Source of the DNA: Ascarosepion bandense
Lineage: Eukaryota > Mollusca > Cephalopoda > Sepiida > Sepiidae
Direction: 5' to 3'
Length of the DNA stretch: 64,000 nt
Assembly: GCA_037127315.1 (NCBI GenBank)
Contig: JBBBDQ010001287.1
Location: 3,012,501-3,076,500 of the forward strand
Shown here one piece after another: positions 21,365 to 32,462 of this stretch; position 1 is the stretch's first letter; every line of letters begins with the position of its first letter. The translations under genes were made by a program, and so were the position numbers. The notes below the pieces were generated by a model. The model made no database searches. It saw nothing but the letters and a program-made list of their open reading frames with translations, and was not told where the DNA came from.

Positions 21365-21782
21365 AGGAAATAACATATTACATTGCATTTGACTACATGG
21401 TTTTGTTGTCATTTCGCGATATCCCGCGGTGTGACGTCATAAAACCGCATCGCAAAATTAAGAACTGCGTTTATTATTTTTGGTAACTATTGCCATTGCC
21501 AAGCGGAGTTTTATGTCAACACAAAATAAAATCGTCGGTGATGGTGGATTTTATAATATTTCAGTTTAAACAACTTCTCTGAAGATGGCTCATGTGAGCC
21601 GAAAGCTTAGAAGAAAACCAATAAATAATTATCCAAATGTTGGAGAATTTTTGTCTTTATTTTCAACTGAAATTAAAGCAAAAATACGACGTTTAGAACG
21701 GCTCATGATTAAACATAATAGAAATTCATTGTCTCTTATATTTAATAGCATATGTTAGAAAATTACTTGCTGCCTCAATATA

Positions 21783-21785
<3 letters not shown>
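21365..21785 (+). repeat. M repeat copy 2, intact hammerhead-like stem II
   Basis: It has CATTGCATTTGACTACATGG, GTGTGACGTCATAAAACCGC and AAGAACTGCGTTTATTA. Then come CTGAAGA at 21579-21585, a perfect GGCTC/GAGCC stem II with ATGT loop, and GAAA at 21601-21604. No paired stem I or cleavage triplet could be found, so this is hammerhead-like only. A 58-codon frame from 21586 reads MAHVSRKLRRKPINNYPN and ends at a TAG. Confidence 0.7.
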
Positions 21786-22616
<831 letters not shown>

Positions 22617-22647
22617 TAATAGCTAGCTAGCTAGCTAGCTAGTTAGC

Positions 22648-22695
<48 letters not shown>

Positions 22696-22845
22696 AAACT
22701 AATAAAAGATAGCAAGCACGCTAACTAGATGATAAAACACTGGATGCCGTATGTCTTGATGATAAGTAAAGAAAGCGAAAAATGTTTATTGTGGGAATGA
22801 CTAAACACTAAAGTTCCTTCGGCCGCAGCTAATCTATCTATCTAA

Positions 22846-22881
<36 letters not shown>

Positions 22882-22900
22882 ATATATATATATATATAGA
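22617..22900. repeat. (TAGC)n/(TAGA)n and (TCTA)n microsatellites
   Basis: AGCTAGCT then AGATAGAT units at 22617-22695; TCTA at about 22830-22879 followed by TA to 22898. The two tracts are complementary in type. Confidence 0.9.
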
Positions 22901-23001
22901 CATAGAGAAAAAAATGAATTTATGATCGTATGATCATTTCAGCGAAATTAGTTTGCTTCGTTGGCGATTTTTAATAATATGGAAAAATTTGAATATTTTT
23001 T

Positions 23002-23002
<1 letters not shown>

Positions 23003-23059
<57 letters not shown>

Positions 23060-23060
23060 C
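23003..23060. repeat. (GT)n microsatellite
   Basis: A pure GT tract. Confidence 0.95.
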
Positions 23061-23104
23061 GGATAAGGAACGTAAATTTACATTTAAAGGTGAATCATTT
23101 TCAC

Positions 23105-23185
23105 AACAATAAGTTAGCATTGTCTGATGACGAGGTAATATCTGAAAACATTGAAATTTCTTTGTCGCAATGTAAGCTAAATTAA
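23105..23185 (+). other. Hammerhead-like candidate
   Basis: GTTAGCATTGT, then CTGATGA, an irregular spacer with no good stem II, CTGAAAAC, then CATTG paired with CAATG, GTA and AGCTAA. Stem III and the GUA triplet fit, and GTTAGC could pair with GCTAA. Stem II and the GAAA spacing do not fit well. Confidence 0.3.
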
Positions 23186-23277
23186 TTTTAAATAAAAAGC
23201 AAATCTATTTATAATCATATTATACTCTACGGTATATGTTTTTTGAACCCTTTTTTAAAAAAAAGTAAAAGTTGGAG

Positions 23278-23422
23278 AACTTGGGATTCTAAACCCACAT
23301 TGGGATTCTAAACACACATTGGGATTCTAAACACACATACGATCTATCTATCTATCTATCTCTGGTTATCACAAAACAAATATATCTATCTATCTATCTC
23401 TGGTTATCACAAACAAATCTAA

Positions 23423-23478
<56 letters not shown>

Positions 23479-23499
23479 CTGGTTATCAAACAAATCTAA

Positions 23500-23539
<40 letters not shown>

Positions 23540-23557
23540 CTGGTTATCACAAAACAA

Positions 23558-23614
<57 letters not shown>
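23278..23614. repeat. 20-bp triplication and interrupted (TCTA)n
   Basis: CATTGGGATTCTAAACACAC is present about three times at 23281-23338. TCTA blocks to 23614 are then separated four times by TCTGGTTATCACAAAACAAA. The repeated spacer shows that the tract grew as block plus spacer, not only by slippage. Confidence 0.9.
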
Positions 23615-23615
<1 letters not shown>

Positions 23616-23653
23616 AATCATGTAAAATTTATATATATATTATATAAATACAC

Positions 23654-23693
<40 letters not shown>

Positions 23694-23699
23694 GTGTTT

Positions 23700-24135
23700 T
23701 AATTAATAAAATCTGGTCATAACACATTACATTGCATTTAAATATATGGTTCTGTTAACATTTCGAGCTCTCACGCGGTGTAACGTCATAGAAGCACATT
23801 ATAAATTTACGAAATGCGTTTGCTATTTTTGGTAACTGTTATCGTTGCTTAGCAAAGTTTTATTTCAACACAAGATAAAATTCTCGCTGATGGTGGATAT
23901 TTTTATGTTAACATCCTTGTAACCTCTCCGATGATGGCTCATGTAAGCCGAAAATTTAGAACCAATTCAAGAAAAACTCATCCAAATGTTGGAATTTATG
24001 TCTTTATTTTCACCTGAAATCAATGCTAAAATACGATGTTTAGAACGGCTCATGCTTAAACATAATAGACATTCATTGTCTCTTTTATTTAACAGTATAT
24101 GTTTATAAAATTATCTGCTGCCTCGATACACTAAA
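23700..24135 (+). repeat. M repeat copy 3, degraded
   Basis: The same order as copies 1 and 2 (CATTACATTGCATTTAAATA, GAGCTCTCACGCGGTG, AACGTCATAGAAGC), but the core reads CCGATGATGGCTCATGTAAG and the short frame is shifted. Confidence 0.65.
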
Positions 24136-24223
24136 TATATACATATAATATTGAATGCTGGTGTAAAAAGAAAATTATCCGATGTAAAAAAAGAAATCTG
24201 TAATTTGTATGATATATTATTAA

Positions 24224-24975
24224 CTAGCATCATAGCCCGGCGTTGCCCGTGCAACTCAGAACATTTTAGTAGTAGGACTCGGTTATATGAAAATATAATT
24301 ATATAAAAAAATTGTTGTTTAAAATTGTTCCAAAATTCCATTTTTTCTTTTGTTTTGCGTAAGCGTGAAGTGATGTTTTGTGTGACATTGTAAACAACAT
24401 TGCGTTTGTTTTTGTTTCAAAATTACTGGGAAAAATGTTTACATTATTTGTTGACTAAATGAATTTAACATAAAAATAAAAATTATTTATTTTGTTTTAC
24501 TGAAATTGGAAATATAAAAATTATTACGCTCTCAGTTCAGAAATTTTCGAAGAATATTTAAAAATGTAGAAATATAAAAGCTATTACGCTCTCAGTTCAG
24601 AATTTTTTTAAAAATATTTCTTTCGTTTCAAAATTGACCAGATGAATTTTTAAAATGTCAGAATAAAAATTAAATATAAAGGCTCATTTTTTTTAGTCGC
24701 GTTTGACACGTGTGATTTGATTTCTGTGAAGTAATCTAGCAACCATCTTAGATCTTAGATGTTTTACGGGGCAAATGTAAACAATTTGCACCATTGGCAA
24801 AAAAGTACGAAAGGGAAAGTTGTTGAACTTAAAACTCAGAAAGTATGTGTCGACCTGGCATCCCTGTAGATATGTGTCCCTAGAAAGTTTGAATGGCGTA
24901 GCTTAAAAAAATGTCGACGTGCTTAGGGAACAGTCACACACAGACTCACAGATTGCCTTTTATATATAAATATAG
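24224..24975 (+). repeat. H-related repeat (H2), CCCGGCGTTGCCCG start
   Basis: It starts ACTAGCATCATAGCCCGG and ends after CACACACAGACTCACAGATT and GCCTTTTATATATAAATATAG. Internally it differs from the main H type, with two copies of TATTACGCTCTCAGTTCAGA near 24525 and 24583. No protein is recognised. Confidence 0.6.
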
Positions 24976-25236
24976 ATAAATAATCATTTTTCTTCACTAG
25001 TAGCACAACTCTGAGTTATATGCACAACGCGCTTTTCAGGTGCTGATTGAAAAGTGACGAGTTTCATTGACGCTAACTGCATTTCATTTTCTTCGTCCAC
25101 GTATGTATTTATTGTAGTTGTATATAATTGCTAAAAATAACTTGAAGAAGTCAGATATATTGTCAAAATTATTGTTAAATATTTCTAAATACTGGGTGCT
25201 TTTTTTTTTCATTCTTAAATGACACTCTTCCTTGGT

Positions 25237-25237
<1 letters not shown>

Positions 25238-25280
<43 letters not shown>
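25238..25280. repeat. (TAA)n microsatellite, left flank of LINE-R1
   Basis: ATA/TAA repeats run directly into LINE sequence at about 25280. A second (TAA)n lies at the 3' end of the element. Confidence 0.95.
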
Positions 25281-25281
<1 letters not shown>

Positions 25282-26155
25282 GACTTGAACAGATGAAAAA
25301 CTGGCAAGACAAACCTCTGCATGGCCAAAATCCAGAACCCAGTGTCTTAAAGTTAAGATGGTTACGTGCATCTGGATTAAAGTCGGAGACCGGTTGCTTT
25401 ATTCTTGCAGCGCAAGACCAAAGTCTTTTCACTAGGAACTTTCAGGCAAATATTATACATAATAATGTGGATCTAAAATGTAAGTTCTGGAATAAATACC
25501 AAGAAACAATAGACCACCTAATCTCAGGCTGTTCTGTACTTGCCCCAAATTAACATAAAAATCGTCACGATAGAGTGGGGCAATATTTACATTGGACAAT
25601 GTGCAAACACTATGGAAAATTTGTAAACAAATACTGGCATGGACATCACCCAGCACCGGTTACAGAAATAGAAGATGTAACCATTCTATGGGATTACACC
25701 ATCTACACAGACAGAAAAATTGAAGCAAACAGGCCAGACATTATTGCTAAGGAGAAAACTTGTCTATTAATTGATATGACTTGTCCAGCGGATTGTAACA
25801 TAGCAACCAAATAATTCGAAAAACTGTCAAAATATAAAGACCTGGAAATTGAAATAGAAAAAATGTGGAAATTGAAAACAAGAATCGTGCCAGTGATAGT
25901 AGTTGCACTTGGAATGATAAAAAATGGAACAAAACAACACATTGAAAGAATCCCTGGAAACCCCAGCTTAAGAGATATACAAAAAATTGTTTTGTTAAGT
26001 ACAACCAACATACTAAAGAGAACTTTGTCTATGTAGCCCTAGGGATGTTAGAGGAGATAGAAAAGACAACACACCAGGACCTACCCTAGGTCTTCCCGCA
26101 GACTTGGTAGGTAGTGCGACCATAGCAAAAATTGAATTATGATGAAAAATGATAA
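25280..26155 (+). pseudogene. LINE-R1: R4/Dong-like LINE, finger and endonuclease end, decayed
   Basis: Translation gives WQDKPLHGQNPEPS, RWLRASGLKSETGCFILAA, QDQSLFTRNFQANI, then CKFWNKYQETIDHLISGC. LINE-R3 has CRFC here, so the second finger cysteine is now W. A stop follows at 25551. The second segment has ILWDYTIYTDRKIEANRPD, a three-codon deletion, then TCLLIDMTCPADCN and a second stop at 25812. It ends GNPSLRDIQKIVLLST. The endonuclease PD..D spacing is shortened. The 3' UTR ends at GATGAAAAATGATAACA against (TAA)n. The domain set (CCHC finger plus restriction-like endonuclease) marks the R2/R4 group. This copy is dead. Confidence 0.85.
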
Positions 26156-26200
26156 CATAATAATAATAATAATCATAATAATAATAATAATAATAATAAA
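26156..26200. repeat. (TAA)n microsatellite, right flank of LINE-R1
   Basis: TAA units with one CAT interruption follow the LINE 3' end. With the left flank this gives a LINE inside a TAA tract. Confidence 0.95.
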
Positions 26201-26431
26201 GAAAACTGGGATGAGTTCTGGTGCATTAATCAGAATTGCTGGTGCTTATTCTTCAGTGAAAACACAACGCACATCCTATCCAGAAGACTACAGGCAAAAC
26301 TGGCTTGGGTTTATATTTAACTTTATGCATTAAAAGTGGGCATGTTTATACATCAGTCTCTAAGTAAATATTGGTTATGTTTATACAAGGGATATCAAGT
26401 AAACTTTATACAGGTGACTTTTTTTATTATT

Positions 26432-27050
26432 CATATCACCCCGAGCAAGGCGATAACGCCACTGATGCGCAGGGGGCTACGTAAGAGTGAAAAGATTAGG
26501 AAAAGACAAAATCGGAAAGCAACAAGGGATGAGCCTCTTCACCTGTTCAATAGATGTGGGTGGAGTGTGAACCGGGTGATAGTTCAGTCTATCTACTCCA
26601 ATTGAAAAAAAAAAGAAAAGTGTAAAAAGATTGGAAAAGATAAAGCCGGAAACCACATCCTAAACAGGGAACAAGGGATGAGCCTCTTCACCGGTTCAAT
26701 AGACATGGGTGGAGTGTGAACCAGGTGATAGTTCAGTCTATCTACTCCCACTGAAAAAAAAAAAAGAAAAGAGTGAAAAGTTTGGAAAAGAGAAAGCCGG
26801 AAACCACATTCTAAACAGGGAACAAGGGATGAGCCTCTTCACCGGTTCAATAGACATGGGTGGAGTGTGAACCAGACGATAGTTCAGTCTATCTACTCCC
26901 AATGAAAGAAAAAAAAGAAAAAAGGAAAGAATAAAAAGATTGGAAAAGAGAAAGTCGGAAACCACATTCTAAACAGGGAACAATTGATGAGCCTCTTCAC
27001 CTGTTCAATAGACGTGGGAAGTGTGTGAACCGGGCGATAGATAAAGTTTG
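26432..27050 (-). mobile_element. SINE-S array, four units
   Basis: Units end in TCTATCTACTCC at about 26599, 26748 and 26899, with a fourth, truncated unit to about 27041. The unit length is about 150 bp. Only the leftmost unit carries the LINE-J-like tail (TCATATCACCCCGAGCAAGG..GCGCAGGGGGCTACG). Units differ by a few bases and by A-rich spacer length. The array faces the minus strand like every SINE-S copy in this window. Confidence 0.85.
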
Positions 27051-27465
27051 GTCTTGTTTTTGCTTGAGTCTATAGATAAATATTCGCCGTGCATGTGCAT
27101 TTATCAAATGCAAATAAGCAACTACAAATACATTTAAGATAAGTAAGAAAGCACAAATAAATTTCACTAGTTGAAATTCTTAGGGCATATAATGACGAAA
27201 GGCGGCTTACAAATTTTGACACTCAAAGGGCATACCGAAAGCAAGTAAACCAGAAGAAAGCTTTGAGCAACCCACTCGACTAGTTTGTGTAAATATGACA
27301 AATATAGAAAGAAATTATAACTTCAAAGACGCAGCTACTGAGAATTACAAAGTGAATATACTAATTCAGTGAGGAAAGGGGACTTCGATAATCTAACACT
27401 CACGAGACATATTGAAGACAAGCTGGACAGAGGGATACAATACATAATCTGGCTTGTATGCAACG
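27051..27465. other. No recognised gene
   Basis: Moderately AT-rich sequence without a family match or supported frame. Confidence 0.5.
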
Positions 27466-27605
27466 TGTGTTGTGCTGTAGGGGATATCGGCTCGGAACGA
27501 GAAATCAGAGAACCGAATTTGAATTTCAGTTGAATTCATTGCATTCACTTACGCGCAAATACGATTGAGAAAGCTATTTATACGTCATTTATTCCTCCAG
27601 AACCT
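27466..27605 (+). mobile_element. tRNA-derived SINE, 5' half
   Basis: TGCTGTAGGGGATATCGG, GAACGAGAAATCAGAGAACC, TTGAATTTCAGTTGAATTC, TTGCATTCACTTACGCGCAA. It is cut at the junction with LINE-E2 sequence near 27610. Confidence 0.8.
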
Positions 27606-27609
27606 CGAA

Positions 27610-27692
27610 CCTGTCCTGGCAACAAAACCGTCTGCATACGGATAGGAAACATATTCAGCGGATATACAAAGACATAAAGGGGTGTTTTTTAA
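27610..27692 (+). pseudogene. LINE-E2, upstream fragment
   Basis: The frames recall WQQ..CIRTG..F.RYTK..KG, the stretch before RQGC in LINE-E5. LINE-J3 cuts it off, and LINE-E2 resumes at 28246. Confidence 0.6.
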
Positions 27693-28244
27693 TCATTTCA
27701 CTCCAAGCAAGACATTCCACTGCCACTATTGCGCAGGGGGTTACATAGAGGAAGGTGATGAGGAAAATGGTTAGTTATAAGAAATGTCAGAAGGAGGGTG
27801 ATAGACGGGTAAGGATACTGAAGATGAGGAAGAGTGTTTGAGAGAATGGATGCGAGTTAGTGTGTTAGGAGGTGTCTATTGTCATTACATTTAAAATCCT
27901 GGAGATTGTAGCTGTTCTGGAAGCAAGTATGTGGAAGGAAACTCCACAGGCGGGAAGTGCGAGAAAAGTAGCTGTTAGAGTAGAAATTGCGGTTACATTT
28001 TATTGGTTTCACTGTAAAAGGGTGGGACCTAGTTGTTAATCTAGTATCTGGCGCAAATTCATACCTAGGGGGCACCAGTGATCTAAGTTCATCGGAGCAG
28101 AAGCCGTGAAAGTATTTATAGAAGAGGCACAGGAAAGCCACGTCACGCCGGTGAGAGAATGACTGCAGCCGGTCTGCCAAGTCGGTATCGGTCACATTAC
28201 TGATTCTCCGTTGCATTTTGTCAAGAACCCCGAGGAAAATAGCA
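27693..28244 (-). pseudogene. LINE-J3, inserted in LINE-E2
   Basis: The minus strand keeps an open frame (28235-27857): LGVLDKMQRRISNVTDTDLA, DRLQSFSHRRDVAFLCLFYK, DELRSLVPPRYEFAPDTRLT, TRSHPFTVKPIKCNRNFYSN, SYFSRTSRLWSFLPHTCF, then a stop. This is the uninterrupted C-terminal end of the CR1/Jockey-like polymerase. The 3' UTR and T run are at 27690-27850. It splits LINE-E2 and faces the other way. Confidence 0.85.
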
Positions 28245-28245
28245 G

Positions 28246-29410
28246 TGGACAGTGAGACTATTCTGAGGACCCTAGAAGTTATTCCAGGATTATTCATTCG
28301 TGGTCACAATCTGAACAACATAAGATACGCAGATGATACAGTGCTGATAGCTGACACGGAAAGAAAACTACAGAACCTCCTAAAAAAGGTAGATAAAGAA
28401 AGTCGAAAGAAAGGACTCCAAATAAATTACAACAAAACCTAATGTGGGTCATCAGTAAACGGAGGAGTCCACAATGCGAATTACAGACTGGGGATACTAA
28501 AATCAAGCGAGTACAAAAATTTAAGTACTTGGGAAATGTTCTAAAGGAAGACGGAAAGTACAACACTGAGATTCGAGGGCGAATTGGAATAGCCAATGAC
28601 GTATTCCAGAAACTGTGCAGTGTATTAAGAGACTGGAAAATATCGCTAGAGACAAAGAAGAGAGTACTGGATTGCTATGTGATGTCAGTTCTTAAATATG
28701 GCAGTGAATGCCGGACAATATCATCAAAGATGAAGGAATAACTTGAAGCAACTGAAATGTTGTTCTATAGAACTATACTGGATATAAAGTGGGGGATCAG
28801 TTCCATAGTACAATCAATACATTAACTGACCCCTCACTATGTGGACACAGCGGTTTCTATACATTTATATTTCTGAGACCCAAAAGCACAAAGATGCATT
28901 CCGAGAGCAGAGTAGAGTATTAAGAGACAGGAAGATTTCGCTAGAAACAAAGAAAAGAGTACTGGATTGCTATGTGATGTCAGTTCTTAAATATGGCAGT
29001 GAATGCCGGACAATATCATCAAAGATGAAGGAAAAACTTGAAGCACCTGAAATGTAGTTCTACAGAAGGATGCTGCGGATATTATGGATCAAGCATGTGA
29101 GCAATGATGAGGTTTTAGAGAGGATGGAAACGTAAAGGAAATTAATAGTCAGCATCAGAAAGAGAAAGCTGAAGTTTTTGGGATATGTGGTGAGGGAGGA
29201 AGGCTTGGAGAATCTGATACTCACAGTTCTGATAGAGGGATAAAGAGACAGGCGAAAGCAGCGGATAACATGTTTGAAGGGCTTTAGCAGGTGGATGGCA
29301 GATCGGGGTTCGGGTAGGTTAACAGGAGAAAGTGTGCTAAGAGCCACCAGGGATAGGGAGACGTGGAAGATCATGATCGCCTACATCCTGAAAGGACATG
29401 GCACATAGAA
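28246..29410 (+). pseudogene. LINE-E2, RT C-terminal half with 295-bp duplication
   Basis: It resumes at SETILRTLEVIPGLFIRGHN, then [20 protein letters not shown], a stop at 28441, FKYLGNVLKEDGKYNTEIRG, FQKLCSVLRDWKISLETKKR and [21 protein letters not shown] 295-bp duplicate follows (GTATTAAG at 28622 and 28917), with the palindromic module at about 28785-28840. It then ends through [12 protein letters not shown] to AYILKGHGT and a TAG. The duplication has the same boundaries and filler as LINE-E1. Stops make it non-functional. Confidence 0.85.
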
Positions 29411-29449
29411 AAAGAATAATCCCTCCAGCAAAAAGAGAAATAGCAGGGT

Positions 29450-29600
29450 AGATTTAGTTCTACAGCTTTGGCAGGCAACAAATCTACTGCAGAAAATAAC
29501 ATACTAGTGAAAAATCTTTTGCTCGGTCATTCATGTCTTATTCGGGACATGATCGCTCAAGAGTGTACCACGGCTGATACTTAAATGATGCACTGAGCTT
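29450..29600 (+). mobile_element. tRNA-derived SINE, 3' half, degraded
   Basis: TTGGCAGGCAACAAATCTAC, GCTCGGTCATTCATGTC, GGGACATGATCGCTCAAG and a terminal ACTTAAATGATGC. The head is absent. Confidence 0.65.
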
Positions 29601-29848
29601 GTATAAATGGTTGACATTAGGGATTAGAATAGATAGTGAAAAGTCAAATTTTTCTAAAAGGACAGGATATTGTAGAGAGTCATAATTTCCAACGTCTTGT
29701 ACTAACACTGGGTGTAGAAGATTGAACATTTTTGTGAGAAAAAACAGCAGATAGCTGATGTGTTTACGTCCAATACTGCAGAGGGGATGGTTAAAATATG
29801 CTGCGGAGTAAGGCAATTTGAAAATTGAAAATTGTGTGTTTATATATA

Positions 29849-30300
29849 TATAATCGTATCGCCCCAAGCAAGGCATTTTACTGCCACTGTTGTACATGGG
29901 GTTACATGGGAGGAAAGTCATGAGTGAGAGGTTGCAGGCGGTGTCAAGAAGAGAGTAGGAGAGGGAAGAGTGTACTGATGAGAGTGGAGTGGACGAGGAG
30001 GAATGCTATAAGGAGTGAGAGGTTGCAGGAGGTGACAGGAAGAGAGTAGGAGATGGAAGAGATAACTGATGAGAGTGGGGTGGGTGTAGAAACCATGAGA
30101 GAGGATGTCAGTTAGTGAGACAAGAGATGACTACTGACTTTACATTTAAATTCTTGGAGATTGTAACAGTCAGGAAAGCAAGTATGCGGAAGAGAATTAC
30201 ACATGCGGGAAGTGCGAGAAAAGAAGCTGATGGAGTAGAGTTTGCGTTTACAACTTATTGGTTTACATTATATCTGAAACCTTGCGGTTGCTCATATGGC
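29849..30300 (-). pseudogene. LINE-J4, strongly degraded
   Basis: The left edge carries the LINE-J 3' end (CGCCCCAAGCAAGGCATTTT, CTGCCACTGTTGTACATGGG). To about 30265 the minus strand retains VNAN/CGKLHS-type remnants of the SNSFF..LWN..P block. The 3' UTR contains a two-fold repeat of GAGAGGTTGCAGG..GTGTCA (about 29926 and 30018). Confidence 0.65.
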
Positions 30301-30569
30301 ATCCTCAATAACCTTCTGTAGAACTATATTTCTTTTGCTTTAAGTCTCTCCTTCATCCTTGTGGAGATCGTTCAGCATTTTCTGCCATATAGGAGGACAG
30401 ATATCACATAACAGTCCAGTACTCTTTTCTTGTCTCAGACGAAATCTTCCTGTCTCTCAATACTCTGCTTAGTCTTTTGAAATGCGTCGTTGGCCATGCC
30501 ACTCAGCCTTCGGATCTCAGTGTGGCACTCTCCATCCTCTGTTTGAATGCTTCCCAGGTATTTAAACTT

Positions 30570-30880
30570 ATGTCCGTTGTGGCGCAGTGGATATCGGCTC
30601 GGAACGAGAAATCGGGGGAACCGAGTTCGAATTCCAGTTGAATTCCTTGCATTCACTTACGCGCAAATACCCTTAGAAAAGGTATTAATCCGTCTCTTCC
30701 CTCCAGTTATGGGTTAAATAATAGGACAGATTGTGTTCTATAGCCTTGGTCGGCAACCAGTCTACCGCAGAAAGCAATGGCAACCTACTGCGGGATAATC
30801 TTCTGCCCAGTCAGTCATGTCTCTTTCGAGACATGATCGCCCAAGCGTGTATCGCGCATGGCACTTAACTGACTGACCTG
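30570..30880 (+). mobile_element. tRNA-derived SINE (OR-like), well preserved
   Basis: TGGCGCAGTGGATATCGG (A-box), GAACGAGAAATCGGGGG, GAGTTCGAATTCCAG (B-box), AAAGGTATTAATCCGTCTC, TGCGGGATAATCTTCTGCCC, CGAGACATGATCGCCC and a final GCATGGCACTTAACTGACTG. It is inserted in LINE-E3 between the FKYLG region and the 5' palm, so it is younger than that LINE. Confidence 0.92.
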
Positions 30881-31378
30881 TTTGATTTTAGTGTCCCCTA
30901 CATGTAGTTGGCATTTTGGGGGACCTCCTTTTGCTGATGACCATGCATTCAGTTTTCTTGAAATTTGTATTTAGCCCATTCTTACTTTTCCTTGTTACCT
31001 TTTGTAGAAGATCCTATATTTTCTTCTCTGTGACTGCTATCAGCACTGTATCATCTACATATATTGTTCATAATGTGGCCGCCAACGACGAATTCCTTGG
31101 AGGACTTCTTTCTCAGAATGGTTTTATTGTACAGGTTAAATAGATCCGGTGAGAAGACACCTCCTTGACTTACTCCCCTTTCTATTTTCGTGTATGAGCT
31201 GAATTAATTTTCTGACCATATACAGGCGGTTTGCTGCCAATATAGATTATTGATAACTTTAATATCTTTCCCGGATATATCGAGGTTGTCAATCGTCTCT
31301 GACAAATCTTTAATGGAGTACTTTGTCGAATGCCTTTGCGTAATCTATAAAAATAAATCTGTAAAAGTTTTTTTTTTT

Positions 31379-32040
31379 TAATCATATCACCCCAAGCAAG
31401 GCGATAACGCCACTGATGCGCAGGGGGCTACGTAAGGGTAAAAAGAATGGAAAAGAGAAAGCCGGAAACCACATTCTAAACAGGCAACAAGGGATGCGCC
31501 TCTTCACCTGTTCAGTAGACGTGGGTGGAGTGTGAACCGGGCGATAGTTTAGTCTATCTACTCCAATTGAAAAAAAATAAAAAATAAAAAAGTGAAAAGA
31601 TTGGAGAAGAGAAAACCGGAAACCGCATCCTAAAAAGGAAACAAGGGATGAGCATCTTCACCTGTTCAATAGACGTGGGTGGAGTGTGAACCGGGCGATA
31701 GTTTAGACTATCTACTCCAATTGGGTAAAAATAAATAAATAAATAAAAGAGTGAAAAGTTTGGAAAAGAGAAAACCGGAAACCGCATCATAAACAGGAAA
31801 CAAGGGATGAGCCTCTTCACCTGTTCAATAGATGTGGGTGGAGTGTGAACCTGGCGATAGTTTAGTCTATCTACTCCAATTGGGTAAAAAAAAAAAACAT
31901 AAAAAAGTGAAAAGATTGGAAAAGAGAAAACCGGAAACAACATTCTAAACAGGAAACAAGGGATGAGCCTCTTCACCTGTTCAATAGATGTGGGTGGAGT
32001 GTGAACCGGGCGATAGTTTAGTCTATCTACTCCAATTGGA
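31379..32040 (-). mobile_element. SINE-S array, four units, inside LINE-E3
   Basis: TCTACTCC unit ends lie at 31564, 31718, 31878 and 32033 (154, 160 and 155 bp). The LINE-J-like tail is present once, at the left (31379-31440). Translated frames give repeated GVDRLNYRPVHTPPTSIEQV, which is not a gene. LINE-E3 reads on across both edges, so the whole array appears to have entered as one insertion or expanded after it. Confidence 0.88.
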
Positions 32041-32462
32041 ATACAGACTTCTGCATTTGTATTGCTCTTTCTGATAATACTGTGAGTTACCAATATCGTG
32101 TTCCCTTGTTCAGGTGTCTTTGACGAACCCACACTGTTCTTGCCCTCTCTCTTGTCCTAAGATTCTACTGTAGGCTTTGTTCCTCACACTCCGGAAGATG
32201 AGCTGAATGTTAGGTGGAGTTCACATTCCTTTGCGTCTGGCTTCTTTGGTAGTACCATAAAAATTGATCTGCTTAGGTCTTCTCTTTATCGCTTCTGTTG
32301 TATATTTCATTTATTTCTGTAATCCTGTGTACGTCGAATTTATCTGAAGCTGTCAGCATCACTGTAATAATAACGTCTGGCCCTGCTACTTTGTTTCTGC
32401 TCAATTTGGTCAGAGCAGCTTCCGCTTCGGATAGTGCGCTAAAATTTTTATTTACCAAAATT

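Larger units (their letters stand above)
30303..32460 (-). pseudogene. LINE-E3: longest LINE-E remnant, with two nested SINEs
   Basis: On the minus strand, from 32460, it reads SEAEAALTKLSRNKVAGPDV (RT finger region), ITEINEIYNR, then the [10 protein letters not shown] region near 32135. It breaks at a SINE-S array (31379-32040) and resumes with FIDYAKAFDK-like sequence (near 31360), YWQQ.ACI..., the RQGC-like region and YVDD-type sequence (about 31060). It breaks again at an OR-like SINE (30570-30880) and ends with FKYLGS and the [13 protein letters not shown] region near 30400. It shows the part missing from LINE-E5 upstream. Many stops and frameshifts. Confidence 0.8.

Noticed and set aside
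23341..23614. CRISPR-like array
   Set aside because: Repeated TCTGGTTATCAC spacers alternate with TCTA blocks of variable length. This is a compound microsatellite; no unique spacers or cas genes.
31554..32132. 192-codon minus frame with repeated GVDRLNYRPVHTPP
   Set aside because: It is the tandem SINE-S array read in a frame that happens to stay open, plus a bit of LINE-E3. Units elsewhere are out of frame.
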